Assembly (NCBI GenBank): GCA_911728435.2 | Contig: OU452204.1 | Coordinates: 14,198,001 to 14,262,000, forward strand | Length of the DNA: 64,000 bases | Source: Apoderus coryli | Lineage: Eukaryota; Arthropoda; Insecta; Coleoptera; Attelabidae | Direction of reading: 5' to 3' | In this document: positions 49,101 to 61,505 of the stretch, in pieces | Layout of the letters: each line of letters starts with the position of its first letter | Numbering within the stretch: position 1 is the first letter of the stretch | Notes under the pieces: generated by a model | Databases searched by the model: none | Told to the model about the DNA's origin: nothing | What the model saw: the letters and a program-made list of their open reading frames with translations, nothing else | Made by a program: the position numbers and the translations under genes

Positions 49101-52100
49101 TATTTTAAGCATATTCTTGTGAAATTCAAAATTTGTACTGCAGTTTCTTGAATAAATATATATTATTATTATTATTAAATTAATGAAATTAATATTTGAA
49201 TACTGAACTGTGATGATTATGTTTAAACTCTAATACGAGAGTTAAAGTAGCTGGTATGATGCTTTAAAGGGATGATGATATTTCTTAACTTATTGTAACC
49301 TAGTTTGTAAATATTACAAAACCTCAGAAGATATACCTACACTATAAGCAAACAAAAATTACGTATAAAACTATAAAATTTGAATGAAAATACCACTAGT
49401 TGAATGAAAACCACTACTTCCTTTCTGTATCATAAAACTTTCTTTATAGGTATTCTAAGTAATTATATGCCCTCTAATAAAACAGAAAACAAAAATGTTC
49501 TAAAGAGATTTTAAAACTTTGATGCTAAGTAAACCTATATAATGCTGTTGGAAAGATCAGTGGTAATACACAATTCTAGTTTTAAAGGTAATAAACAGGT
49601 CATTCGTAGGATAAGTAAGAAAGAAACATAAATTTGGACAAAACTAGATTTCATTATTCAACATAGTTGCCTTCGAGGGCAATAGAACGAGTAGGTATAG
49701 CGATTTTCTAACTTTCCGATACCACAGTTTCAGCGATTACTTCATCATTGGACTTAAATTTCTTTCCAGCAAGATCTGAAAACAGCAAAAAGTCGCTCGG
49801 GGCTAAATTTGGAGAATACGGTGGATAGCCTGAACTCGCGTAATGAGAGAATCACTCACAAACCTGCACTTGATCAACAAACTTCGTATTATATCGCAGA
49901 ACAAAGTGGACTGAAATTTGAATTTAACTAATCAGGGGGCGCAACATGAACACAAAGTCAGCTAGAGAGCGTGGTAGGCTCATCCAGTGTCTATATCGGG
50001 AAATCTTGCGATTTTAGCCGAAGCGTGAGAGAAATGCTCATAGCGCGAGTGCTGCAGGGTTAAGCCATGGTTTGGTTTCCACTGTATAAAAATAAAAACT
50101 GACTTATTGAATGACCTAATATGTATTATGGACACTTTATAGCCGCTTCTACCGGGTGGTCCAGTTTAGAAAGCGGAAACTTTAGAGGCAAACAGAGAAC
50201 CATACCGGGTGTCAAAATTTTTATAAAAAATTCCAAATTTATTATTATTTTTAAAACTACTTTAGATATTTAAATGAAACTTGGCACGTTTGGATAGATA
50301 ATTTAGATACATCTTTTGACGTAAATAATATTATTTTCCTTCCACCAGTGTAGTGCGTACGGACACATCTTTTTTGGCTAATTTTAATGAAAACAAATTG
50401 CTGTTTTTTAAGTATCAATTTATTTTTTTACTTGCAAACGGTGTGTCAGATGGAAAAAAGTAAAAAGCCTTTTTTGTTGTAAATGGAACTAGGATTCTAG
50501 AAATATATTTTTCTTCTGAAAAAATCGGTGGCGTACCATATTTTTCATTAAAATTGTGCGAAGATGTGTTCGTACCCACGCAACTAGTGGAAGTGAAATA
50601 ATCATTTTTGCATAAAAAGATGTACCTATCTAAATTATATATTCAAACGTGCCAAACTTCATTTAAATCTGTAAAGTAGTTTTAAAAATATTAATAAATT
50701 TTATAAAAATAGTTTATAATTCAAACTGATATTATTTTGTAGTTCTCTAGCTGCTGCTTTCGGAACTGGACCACTCTGTATATGTATCGAAGTTGCTGAA
50801 AGTGAGAATAATAATTATAATCATGTCCAATCTTTTAAACAAGAGCGAAGGAAGTCTTTTGATATATCTAAGTCTAAACTTTTAGAAAGAGACTGTACAA
50901 ATTAACCATTTCGAGTTTTCTACAATCTAACCCAGACCAGTCCATAACAAAAAGTTACGGAATATACTTCAGAAGCCTGCACCTAAATGTCAGTCGGTCC
51001 ATGGAATGAGTATAGTTAAATCCGTGCTAATATTGACCAAAAGCATGGAGCAGAATATTTACACTCCTGAATCAAGAGGATCTCTCACGCTCTTGGGATT
51101 TCAGAGTTAATACAGGACAGATAACACGCTGCAAAGTTGCCAGAGGCATTATAACTTTTTCATGTTTTGTTTGGCCCCCGGGGGATGCATAAATGGAATA
51201 AAGGGGCTTTAGTAGGTATGACATAAAAACAACCAACTGCTACGGCTTATTCAACATAATGTTGAGCCCCAATTTCTCATTTTATGGTCCCGTCAATGGA
51301 CATCAAATACAAATTGTGCAACGTGAACACCTCATTCAATTCATGTTAAAGCTCTCATCTCAACGAGAATCAACAAGTACATCCATACATTGTATGGTAT
51401 AGTAGGTATACGATACAATGTGTAAACGGAGGTTGGAAGCTTTTGTTCGAAATTGAATCACACCATTCTATTCGTAATACTGCTCCGTAGATGATAAATT
51501 AATGATCGTAATAGAAAATTATTATTTAGAAAATTTGTTGTACTTATTTGATTTCTTCCTCTCTATATTGACTGTTGGTATCTAGAACCTTCAGAGATTT
51601 ACCATTTATAGGAAGATAATATACTATACGAATCAAAAATACAAAACAAATATAACGAACAAATTCACAAAGAGGGAGTATCTTAGGCCAATGTTGTTCA
51701 TATTTATGTTAATGATATTGGAAACGATTTGAAAGTTCTGTCACCCTCGAAAAATCTTAATTTTTTTGTGAAAGTTTAAAATATTTAATCAAATTTCGTG
51801 TTGCTGTGTAAAAATACATGTAAGTATTGATCCAACAATTTATTTTTCCATATAATGTTAATAGAGTTCATTTACTCAAATTCAATACTTCTTTTCTCAA
51901 TGTAAACATCATTACATAAGACATTTAAATAATATTTAAACACATGTTTTGAAGATCTATTTGGATTGGGCCATACAACGCACAAACCAAAATTATCGGA
52001 GTCCACCGTTGATGTTCTTCTAAAATAATAAAAATTTTCTTTTGGGTGTACCGGGTACAACGATGCTCAGCAACCTGAGATGATACCGGGCTATAAAACT

Positions 52101-55100
52101 TTAGTAAGATAGTGGAAGTTATCTTGCTGTCCTGACGCATTGGTGATGAGGATATAGTAGATTATTACTTACTCAAACATATGCATTTTGTAAATATTTT
52201 GTTAACGTTTTTCTTGGCCTTCTTCTTCTTAGGACGCCGTCTCCCTACGAAGGTTGGCGATCCAAATGGCTATTGTTGTGCGGGAAACCGCAGCTCTGAA
52301 AATTTCTATGGACGTCTGTCCGAACCATCTACGTAAGTCCCTCAGCCATGAATTTTGTCTACGGCCGACTGACCGTTTTCCTTCGATCTTTCCTTCTATT
52401 ATAAGGCGGAGAATCTCATATCGTTCGCCTCTCATGATATGTCCTAGGTACTGCAGCTTTCTCTCCTTGATTGTCGTGAGGAGTTCTTTGTATTTACCCA
52501 TTTGCTGCATAACCTCTATGTTTGTCTTATGTGCCGTCCAAGAAACTCGCAGCATTCGTCTGTAGGCGTACATTTCGAACGCATCAATTCTCTTTTCTGT
52601 GGTTGCATCAATGGTCCAGCTCTCACATCCGTATAGAAGGACAGGGAAGATGTAGCTGCGAAGTAATCTAATCCGGAGGTCCAGGCTGAGGTCCCGGTTT
52701 GCCAGAAGTGTCCTCATGTTATTCAGAATTTTCCGTGCTTGCGCAATTCTTGATTACCCCCAAGTATTTTATAGATGACACTTGTGTAATGTGCTCTCCG
52801 TTGATCATTAGAGTAACGGGTCTTGGTGATTTTGAGAATACCATCAGTTTGGTCTTGGATGTATTCATATAAAGCCCAAAGTTCTCACTATACTCCACAA
52901 TAAGGTTCATAAGGGATTGAAGTTCTGTTATACTGCTGGCTATTACGACGGTATCATCTGCGTATCTAAGGTTACTTATATTGATTCCATTGATCTTTAT
53001 GCCTGCAGTTGAATTTTCGAGAGCTTCGATGAATATTGCCTCAGAGTAGAGATTAAACAGTAGTGGTGACAGTACACAACCCTGTCGCACGCCCCTTCTT
53101 ATTGCTATTTCTTCTGATGTGGACCCTTCGATTTTGACTGTTGCTGTTTGGTGCCAATAAAGTTCAGAAATGATCTTTAGATCTTGAGCATCGATCCCGG
53201 TTGATTTTAGGATATTGATCATTTTTTGATGTGACACACAATCAAAAGCTTTTTTATAATCAATAAAGCACGCGAATACATCGACGTTCATGTCCCTACA
53301 TCTCTGAGTTAGCACATTCAAAGAGAAAAGAGCCTCTCGGGTACCCGTTCCATTACTAAAGCCAAATTGCGAGCGATCAATTACGGACTCACACTTTTTG
53401 TATATGCGGTTATGAATGATCCGCAAGAATATCTTCAAGGCGTGGGACATCAAACTGATCATGCGGTATTCGTCACATTGTGATGCCTTGTTCTTCTTTG
53501 GCAAAGTAACAAAGGTGGATCTCAGCCAGTCTGTGGGTATTTTTCCGACTCTGTACATTCGGTTAAATACAGTAGTAATGAGATTTAGACCAACCCCGTC
53601 CTCGGCAGCTGCAAGTTTAAATGTTTCCGCATGCACGTTGTCAGGACCAATTGCTCTTCTGTTCTTTTGTAGTTTAATTGCATGTTTGACCTCTTCTTTT
53701 GTAATTTCAGGAGCCCTTTCGTTGATTTCGTATATATCAGGGGGTGAGTCTGGTCTCATGTCATTCAAGAGATTTTCGGTATATTCCTTCCACCTTTTTA
53801 GTTTCTCATCTACTCCTATAAGAATTTCATTGTTGGAGCCCCTTAATATTCCACTATGACCTCTCCACTGCCTGCCTGTAAGCTCTTTGATATTCCTGTG
53901 TAAGTTAAAGAGATCGTGCTTCTTCTGAAGTATTTCTATTTCCGTGCATTTGTTCGCCAACCATGATTCTTTGGCTTGTCTGCATTTCGCACGAATGAGC
54001 CTGTTAATTTCGTCATATTTATCTGTATTGTTGTGTTTTTGTTCTCTTCGTTCATTCATAAGTGTGAGGATTTCATCAGTCATCCACTCCTGTTTTTTGG
54101 TGTTATTTGTAAATCCAATATCAGTCTCCTGGGTCGTAGTTAACGCCTTTTTCAGAGCTTCCCATGAAGACTCAATGTCTTCATCTGATACGTTGTTTAT
54201 AGATCACTCAACTTCTTTCAACCTGTTCTTTCTTGGCCTATCGATAGGTAATTCATTTTCTCATTCTTATGCTCTGTACTTATATGTTTATATTTTTAAA
54301 ACTCAACTTTATTAAAGTCTCTTACAACCGCTATAATTATGTTTGTTTACATCCAAAACATTACTCGATTTTTCAAACATCAACCTAAAAAAATCGACAA
54401 ATATCCACATATGTATATACTCGACCTAAATTGTTTAACGCTGTTTGGCTCTTGATTTTTTTTTAATAAAAAATGTATATAACTAAGTAACAACGTAACC
54501 CATAAAAATACGAATACTATTTTTACGATGATTTAAATATATCCATGCGATGGCCTACTTCTTTTAATTATATTCATCTAATTGTTGCCAACTTAGTTGT
54601 TTTTCAAAGATTTCCTAGAAACCAACCCATAGAATTAAATGTGCGTCAGCGTTCTATCAGTGGCTCTCTTTTTTTGAGGTTTTAATACCTTTTGGTTAGG
54701 TTGGTACGAACATTAACTTTAAACAAAAATCATGATTCAAGTTTTGTACGCCAATGAATTTCTTTACAGAAAAATATGATATGGTAAAGGAAAACAAACT
54801 TTATTAGTTTAAATTTCATGAAATAGTCCATTGCTCCGAGGCGTGTATGTAATATGAAATGAAATAAAATACGTCCAACTCCATAAAATATAACTTATAA
54901 TAATTGTTATTATGCTCAACTAGGCAATATAAATCACCATACATGTTTCGATATAGGTACATACACAGATATCATGTTGGATCAATAGAGAATGATAGTC
55001 TTTGATATTTTCGACATACAGTCATATAAAATCAAACACGCATTAAAGTTTCCATCAAAATTGTTTAATATTTCACAAAAATCTCAAGAATTATGATATA

Positions 55101-58100
55101 CAAAAAGAAAATCACAGTACTCATTATGATATAGTGATGTGTTAACTTTATTTTCATTTTATAGAATTTTATCTTAGTACCACTAATGTGTACAAATATT
55201 AGAATCATTTTCCACAAAATGTAAATGAAACTGTTTCTTCTTTTTCGAAGATTTGTGATTGGTTATACACCACTGAAGATGATATCGAAACATGTATGGT
55301 GAATATTGATTCAGCATAAGAACAATAATAATAAGTTATATTTTGTGGAGTTGGACGTATTGGATTTAATTTCATATTTAGTAGTTTGGTTTATTTATAG
55401 GAAACTTGAGGAATATAGAAGACTTGCAGTCTCTTTTATATAAAAAGGTCCACCTAGTTTACATAACATGGTTTTCACTGGACATTGTTTACTTTAACCA
55501 AACATTTTGTAAATGGATTGTATTGTTTACAATTATTTGAAAATTGTTTGTCAGTGTGAAAATTGTCGTGCGATGATTTATTACGACTTTTGACGTGCAT
55601 TATCAAGACAACAGTGTATTGATCAACCATGAATGATGAATTCCCATCCTTTGCTTTGAGGTTCTCCAAAATCATTTATCGTGTCCAAAAACTCCTGTGC
55701 AAAAACTGATCAAGCAAGATCGTCAGCAGGTAACATGCATAAAATATTACATGCACATTTAGCTGTGAATCAGCTTGATCTCGTTGCATCCCAGACAATT
55801 TGACGAAATCTCAAAGAGAAACAGTGCCAATCGAACAAACGTGGCTCACAAATGGTCGCCTGTTTTTGCAAAAAAACTTTTAGAGGAAATTGACCGTCCT
55901 CAATTCTGATTGGTGCACATCAATTTGTTTGCAGGAATTCGTTGGTCAAATAAGGAAAGACCAATAATGACTTACCAAAGCATTACAGTGAAGGGCTCAA
56001 ACATCTGCAATACTGTCAGCAGCAATAAAAATATACCAGTGAACACAAATATTAGAGATGGTAGAAATACGATTAATACAATTTTCTCTAAATACAGACC
56101 TTAGACGTCATATGATGAATATCTGGCGTCGATCTATAATCACAGATAATCCAAAGTGGAAGAACCGTCGGAAGATCCAACATATTTTAACCGACAGGAA
56201 CAAACAGAAGAGAGAAGAAACAGAATAGACAATAAATAGACCTTCAGGACATAGTCCGAAGTCATCTGAATACGAAAGAAGATACCCTAGAGGAATAGAA
56301 GAGAGCTGCGATCAGATACCTCATTTCATGGGAGATGTGTTGGTGGGTATTAGCTAAAATATATTCCCTTGTTTGAGACCCACACCACCTGCAAATTACA
56401 TGTGTGTGTGTACTAAAAAAAAATTAAATTCAGTTTTATTTCTACTCTAACGATGGACTGGGGACAGGTTATACTTTATCACTAAATAAGAACCCCAGCG
56501 GATACGAAAAGAAACTCTGATATACGTGATACGGAAATGAAATGTGAGAAACAATAATCTGACGCTGAAATGTATTCATGAAAATATTGGCTTAGAGAGA
56601 ATAAAACCAGCAGCAATTTATTTATCCTTCGAAATCAAGAGCGAGATAGCTTTGGGACCACTGATTTTAACCCTACTGATAGCATTTATATAGCTGTTCA
56701 TAGTAAATCAGCAAAAATTGTTTACTGCTATTTTATAGCACTGATTACGCCAACTATACGAGCATTCCATTACATGTATCAACTTTTACCGTTTTTCCCT
56801 CGTTTCTTTCTTTTTGTATTCTCTTTGTTATTGACATTCTATTTCCCATTCCATTTAAATGAAAGAGAGAAACTTGCCAAGGAAAGTGAACAGCCGGCTC
56901 GCCGCAGAGGAACGTGAAACTCTCTCTTGGAAACTTATGTAGGTATACATATTACCAATTCACATAGAAAAGGTTATTTTATGCTTTTGTCTTTTGCTTA
57001 AAGCGTACGATTATGTTCAACTTTAAGTAAACGGTTCAGTTACTTTGAACTGCAATAATTTAAATTCAATTATATTGTCTAAAAAGTTTGATAATATATT
57101 GTTTTAACTAAGTAATATTTTAGTTAAGATATTTCATGGTAGCTAAATTTTAATGTTTATAGTAATATTGAGACAGAAACTTTGATGGGTTGGGTGTCTG
57201 GTGGTTCGCAAAACGGCTTGTGGCCAATCTAAGTTATAGATTTGATGCGAATGCATGATAGAGAGTGCACTATGGACCTCAAAAAGTACAATAGGTTCGA
57301 AAGGTTGCACTGGGCCTGAAGCGGAACAGTGTGTGTGAGTGGAGGGCTAGAAATAACTTAAAATAACTAAACTCTCTAAAGTTTGCCTGTACCAAAACAA
57401 TTGATCTGACCGTGGCTTTCGTTTGTATATGTTTTACTGGAAAATGATAACTATAATCAACGAATTATCGTAAATCATCGATGGTCATGGTTTTTTTCGG
57501 TATTCGGGAGTTTGGCGAAATATGCCATTTGGAAAATCCGAAGATATCGAATTAGGTACGTATTGCCTACTAACACCTTACTTTGATTGAAGAACCGATG
57601 TGTGTTTGCTTCCGATTAGCCAAATTGCACCAAATTAAATTTTGCAGCTGATGCCATATAAAAACTGCTATAGCAATCGAAAAACTGAATAAAAAAAACT
57701 ACCATATAGTGTCTTACTTTCCCGACCCATAGGGAAAGTATTGTGAACGCGCTAAAAAAAGATTGAGATAAAGGCGGATTTCATTTTGAATAAAAATTGA
57801 AACCACTCACCAAGAGTCTTACGAAAAAGGTAAATGACAAAAAGTCACAGAAATATTATTTTTACATTTAAATATGGAGGATTATTTATTTGTATAAATA
57901 TAAATTGTAGAAATTTGCAATAAATGACCCTGCTATGATTAAAACAAGGATCTACGAGTGGATACCGAAGCTTTTCCAAGGACGTAGTGACGACGTTGAA
58001 GATGACAAGCGACCTGATCGTCCCAGCATATTAACAACCCATGAAAACGTACAAAAGTGAATTAATTAACTGCTTATGAATGATCGCCGAATCATATTAG

Positions 58101-61100
58101 ATGATGATGTTGGAATATCAATTGCCTTTTTGTTTTGGGTGTTGCATTTCGGACAAAAACAATCCTCTTGTTGGGGAACCCGGTTCGTTACAAAACACTA
58201 GTTTTATTCGGTGTATATACAAACAAGAACACTTTTACACGCAGATTAATGAATAATATAAAGGAAGAACGTAGAATACGCAACTAAATTTAACAACTCG
58301 TGAAAAACGTACTGATTCTGACAGCAAGTAGCAGCTCTGCCTAAAAAATTATGATTGTTTTTCGGCTTCTGCCAGAAATCGAATAATATAATCACAGTGG
58401 ATTTTCTAACACCTCTTGACAAGCTGCAGTCACTCTGAAAAGAAGTAGTTTCCAAAATAGTTCTGTTAAGATGTTAACGTCCATCGCATTGTATTGAGCA
58501 GCTTTTGCTTTAGAATCTGCAAATTCAATTCCTCTAATACGAGTACAGGCAATAAGAAGATTTCCTATGTAAGTCAGATTTACCATTAACGGAAGGCGCT
58601 GATATCACCTCTTTCGACTGTGCATTCCACATATGCATGACTTTGTTTGCTATAAAACTTCTATGCGCAAGCTTCGAACACCTTTCCTTATCCATCTTTT
58701 TGCTGTTTTCCCTTAGGTTTCCATTTCCACTCAAAACTTTATATGTTTGAATTAAGTCGAGTGTTGTTAAAATTCTACCTTTTCAGGCGCGCCTTGTAAG
58801 GCTGTTAGAATTATTTTAGCTAGAAGGTAGTTCGACACCCCACCGGTAATAAATTTGACCGTACTAAGACAGTTGCCTTTTATATTTCGGAAAATGGAAT
58901 TAAATCGTCAACATTTTCGTGCGATTATTTTTTACAACTTTCGACGTGGATTAACTCAGCAATAGTGCATGGATGAACTTAATTCAATTTTTGGCGAAGC
59001 TCCATCAAGGACCAGTGTTTATCGTGGTCGTAGTTCACTCTAACACGAATTTCGTGAAGGTCGTCCAAAATCAGTTGTTGTTCCGAAAACCATTGATGCT
59101 GTGCGTGAACTGATATTGGAAGATTGTCATGCGAGCTATCAAGAGATTGAGACAATCTTAGGCATTAGTGGGACCAGCATATATTCAATATTGCATAAAC
59201 ATTTGACTGTCAAAAAAATTTGTTCGCGTTGGATCCCACACAATTTGTCAATCTCTCAAAAAAAGGCTCGTGTCGATTGGTCGAAAGAAATCCTCAAAAA
59301 ATACGATCGCGGTGCTTCGAAACACGTCTATGACATCGTGACAGGTGATGAATCGTGGATTTACGCGTATGAGCCCGAAAGCAAACAGCAGTCGACGGTA
59401 TGGGTGTTTCAAGATGAGCCAAATCCGACAAAAGTTAGCAGCACGAAGCACCTCCAAGCAAATGGTCGCCAATAAAGTGATTTTCGATGATTAATATTTG
59501 TTTTTGTTCTCTAATCCCGAAATATAAAAGGCCCAACCCAACCCAACCCTCGTATTGCATTAGGGGGATGAGTGTTAATTTCGTAATATATTAATGCCTG
59601 CCAGATTGCGTATGATTCAATTTAATGTGTTTGTGGCAAGGAAGAGAGATGTTCCGCAAAATACTACCTAAATTAGCCCTAAAAGGAAATTGCATTCAGA
59701 GAGAGAGAGAATTGAAATTGAGAAACAAATTATTTTTGCTGTCTCGTATATAAGTAAGTGCATTATGATTAGGTACAGAACACAACATCGCATATATTTT
59801 GTGTGTGTATTTTTAGAGCACTGCACTGATGCCACACGCTTGAATTTATTAATAGCTGAGCGATTACAGGTGTCATTATTAAGTAGTCGTGTTTGTGTAA
59901 TTAATTATTGAGAAAATCCCACTCATTCAAATATGTTTGATGGATGTAGGTTATATAGGAAATACAAATTGTGCATCAGTTCCCATTCACTTCATAATCA
60001 TATGATGTATATTCAATCGATGCAGATAGATTAATTAATAAACAATGTTTGGATAACTGGCAGTAGGTATATGTTTAAATAAATGGTGTATTACCAGTTT
60101 GAGTTATTCAAATTGGAAGTTTGCCTGCCTACCAGTCAGAATTTACAATGAAATGCTGGCAATGCTGATCCAGAAGTCATTGGATAATCTGTTAAATCGT
60201 CTAGACTCGTTCATAAGAAAAAAATTACAACCCTCTCCAGTTCACATTAGAGATATCCTGACCATTTTGAAATGCAACCGCGTGAGTACAAAAATTGGCA
60301 TGTACATGTATTTTTGGGGCTGTGAGATCATGCCCCACTAGGGCCCTAATCACGGACCTCACACCTCTGTACTTGGTAATAGAAATACTAGCGAGCTGGA
60401 GAAGGGAGATTCAAAAATCAGAGGACTTGAAGGTCTCTGATCGAAAACATCTCATCTCTAAACGCCCCTGTGGACGAAACATCGAAAATAAATAAACTGG
60501 GACGGAAACACTTGAAATTTCAAAGAAAATACTATAAGATGATTTACCGATGGCTGACAACCCAATAATAGGTCTCGAAAAGGAGTGTTTCAGCTTGAAA
60601 CGAGATATCTAGAATCAATAGGTATTGTAGGAATTTAGGTATAAGAAATTTATTGTATGATACCAATTATTGCTCTAGCGTCTTTCAGAGGGAAGTTTAC
60701 ACAATTTGAGATTATATGCAATTAAAGCTGGAAAAGCTATCGCAGCTGCAACATTGCAATCTACCTTGATAGCCAATCCAACGCAGAACTTCTACGTTAC
60801 CAGCTCAAAATTTTCATAGCAATGCCTTGTCAAACGAATTCGATAGAAATAACATAGTTTCTCTGACTTAAATATACGAACACTCGAAAATCAGAGGAAA
60901 CGAGGAAGCCAATGCAGAAAGAAACTGATTTCATAGCTTGAGGCACTACAGGAGACTCCTTAGCAACTTTAATCACCAAAGACAAGAAATCTGTTTCGAG
61001 CCGCCTGCAGATTCTGTAGAAAACAGGACATAACTCACATAATAACTAAATGTGTCGACACCGGCAACCAACGAAAAGAACGCTTAGAGCATTACATCAT

Positions 61101-61434
61101 AAGCTGTGGTACTGGAAACACACTTCACGGGCCTCAAAGAAGAACACAGGTCGCAGAGTATCGGATGGTAATCGTACCCATTAGCGGAAGAACCAGAAAT
61201 ACAAATTGTATGCCTAAAATTATCAAAGTGCGCGAGTTCTTAAATAGTGGCATAATCAAAATAATTTTAAAATGGAGATGGGAACACATGATTTGATACT
61301 AGCGTTAAATGTTAAAATTCCTTTTTTGTTGTTAAAGCTTCAACTTACCTTTGCAGTTGCTATATTTTGAAATGTCAGTTCTGATTCTTCACCATTGAGC
61401 ATAATTGATACTGTTTGAGATCCTATGATCATAT
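46161..61434 (-). CDS. RGK-family small GTPase (Rad/Gem/Kir-like), last three exons, 5' end outside window
   Basis: RGK proteins are atypical Ras-like GTPases that restrain voltage-gated calcium channels. Exons: 61434-61349, 48942-48756, 46426-46161; GT-AG, phases 0 and 1 match; about 178 residues are visible. The first holds QTVSIMLNGEESELTF, the switch II/G3 region, with no canonical DxxG as usual in RGKs. The second holds PDAFVVLYSVVDKASF and the G4 motif NKID. The third holds CTFRSKFIEISVGINHNVDE (G5 region) and ends SKFKNCENLHIL, matching the C-terminal RGK motif; there is no CAAX box. The P-loop exon was not found and should lie beyond 64000. The 12.4-kb intron is filled with transposon relics. 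Confidence 0.85.
46955..46998 (+). repeat. CTGATGA-stem-GAAAC motif in intron
   Basis: CTGATGA (46961-46967), then T, GTGCA-TATAT-TGCAC (a perfect 5-bp hairpin), then GAAACG. It is like the core of a hammerhead ribozyme, except for one extra base before the stem. See findings. Confidence 0.45.
47380..48010 (+). pseudogene. Jockey-like reverse transcriptase relic
   Basis: Plus-strand fragments: a template-like FKPVVADNQYGFLFGRYTER near 47417, then GMPHKTILGQLLFSIYTSNI at 47754-47813 (the motif GVPQGTILGPLLF in active relatives), then a degraded FADD region and KLNLLKSSVRVFGE near 47970-48012. Multiple stops and frameshifts; inside the second RGK intron (46427-48755). Confidence 0.75.
49598..50120 (-). 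pseudogene. Internally deleted mariner element
   Basis: Termini GGTCATTCGTAGGATAAGT (49598) and, in complement, AGGTCATTCAATAAGTCAG (50120) are inverted repeats. The minus strand encodes the C-terminal end of a mariner transposase: PPYSPNLAPSDFLLFSDL, AGKKFKSNDEVIAETVV and IALEGNYVE. The PNLAPSDF block marks the region after the last catalytic Asp. Most of the ORF is deleted. Confidence 0.78.
50153..50778. mobile_element. Foldback element with about 250-bp arms
   Basis: CGGGTGGTCCAGTTTAGAAA at the left mirrors the right end (complement CAGAGTGGTCCAGTTCCGAA). Symmetry continues inward through AAAACTACTTTA, TTTAAATGAA and GGCACGTTTG. It shares ATGGTACGCCAC with the foldback at 15788-16774, suggesting one superfamily. 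Confidence 0.82.
52215..54250 (-). pseudogene. RTE-like non-LTR retrotransposon, RT nearly intact but broken
   Basis: A 454-codon frame (54083-52719) covers most of the RT: IDYKKAFDCVSHQKMINI, RQGCVLSPLLFNLY and the catalytic YADDTVVIA. Upstream the frame is open to about 54205, where a stop interrupts it. After IKYLGV the frame is lost; the next frame resumes at RIAQARKILNNMRTLLANRD and runs to a stop at 52229 (LYGCESWTI, KERKLQYLGHIMRG). The missing interval between the two looks like a small deletion plus frameshift. The endonuclease is absent. It lies in the same orientation as, and within, the large RGK intron. Confidence 0.88.
54849..55381. mobile_element. Foldback/TIR element with ACGTCCAACTCCA arms
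   Basis: TACGTCCAACTCCATAAAAT at about 54870 and its near complement ending at about 55361 are inverted repeats. Mirror symmetry continues through AACTTATAATAATTGTTATT and ACCATACATGTTTCGATAT. A CTGAAGA...GAAA motif occurs at 55273-55290. Confidence 0.78.
55530..55880 (+). pseudogene. Mariner-like N-terminal relic
   Basis: Plus frames read FENCRAMIYYDF and RALSRQQCIDQ (the mariner N-terminal helix-turn-helix region), then HKILHAHLAVNQLDLVASQT. It is truncated, and the last part is scrambled. Confidence 0.6.
57920..58125 (+). pseudogene. SETMAR-type mariner N-terminal fragment
   Basis: Plus strand from about 57920: IYEWIPKLFQGRSDDVEDDK, then RPDRPSILTTHENVQK, a stop, INQLLMNDRRIILDDDVGIS. 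The layout EW-F-GR-DDxRPGRPS is typical of the Mos1/Hsmar-like DNA-binding domain, so this is a different family from the element at 58.9 kb. Confidence 0.72.
58540..58800 (-). pseudogene. CR1/jockey-type RT C-terminal fragment
   Basis: Minus strand: GRILTTLDLIQTYKVLSGN, NSKKMDKERCSKLAHRSF, NKVMHMWNAQSKEVISAPSV, the conserved end of CR1/jockey-like polymerases. Stops and a frameshift are present. Confidence 0.7.
58871..59537 (+). pseudogene. Internally deleted mariner with TIRs
   Basis: AGTTGCCTTTTATATTTCGG at 58871 matches the complement of CCGAAATATAAAAGGCCCAA at 59517. The ORF from about 58895 reads ELNRQHFRAIIFYNFRRGL, with stops, then an open 124 codons (59101-59475): YQEIETILGISGTSIYSIL, CSRWIPHNLSISQKKARVDW and the first catalytic Asp block DIVTGDESWIYAYE. 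It stops before the second catalytic Asp; the rest of the ORF is deleted down to the right TIR. Confidence 0.85.
60500..61300 (+). pseudogene. R1-type retrotransposon RNase H and C-terminal zinc-knuckle relic
   Basis: Plus strand pieces: FTDGSQPNN (60542), the RNase H start motif; HSKIRGNEEANAERN near 60890-60935 (GHSGIxGNExAD in active copies); then CRFCRKQDITHIITKCVDTG near 61010-61065, the usual CCHC-like C-terminal motif. Frameshifts separate them. It ends next to the RGK exon at 61349. Confidence 0.72.
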
Positions 61435-61505
61435 CTGTAACAAACAGATTGAGTATAAATAAAATATGTTTAAAAACTACTAACTACTATTAGTGGTCTT
61501 CATAT

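Noticed and set aside
59531..59548. CCCAACCCAACCCAACCC as a telomere-like repeat
   Set aside because: Too short, does not match the insect TTAGG repeat, and it is at the TIR end of a mariner element.
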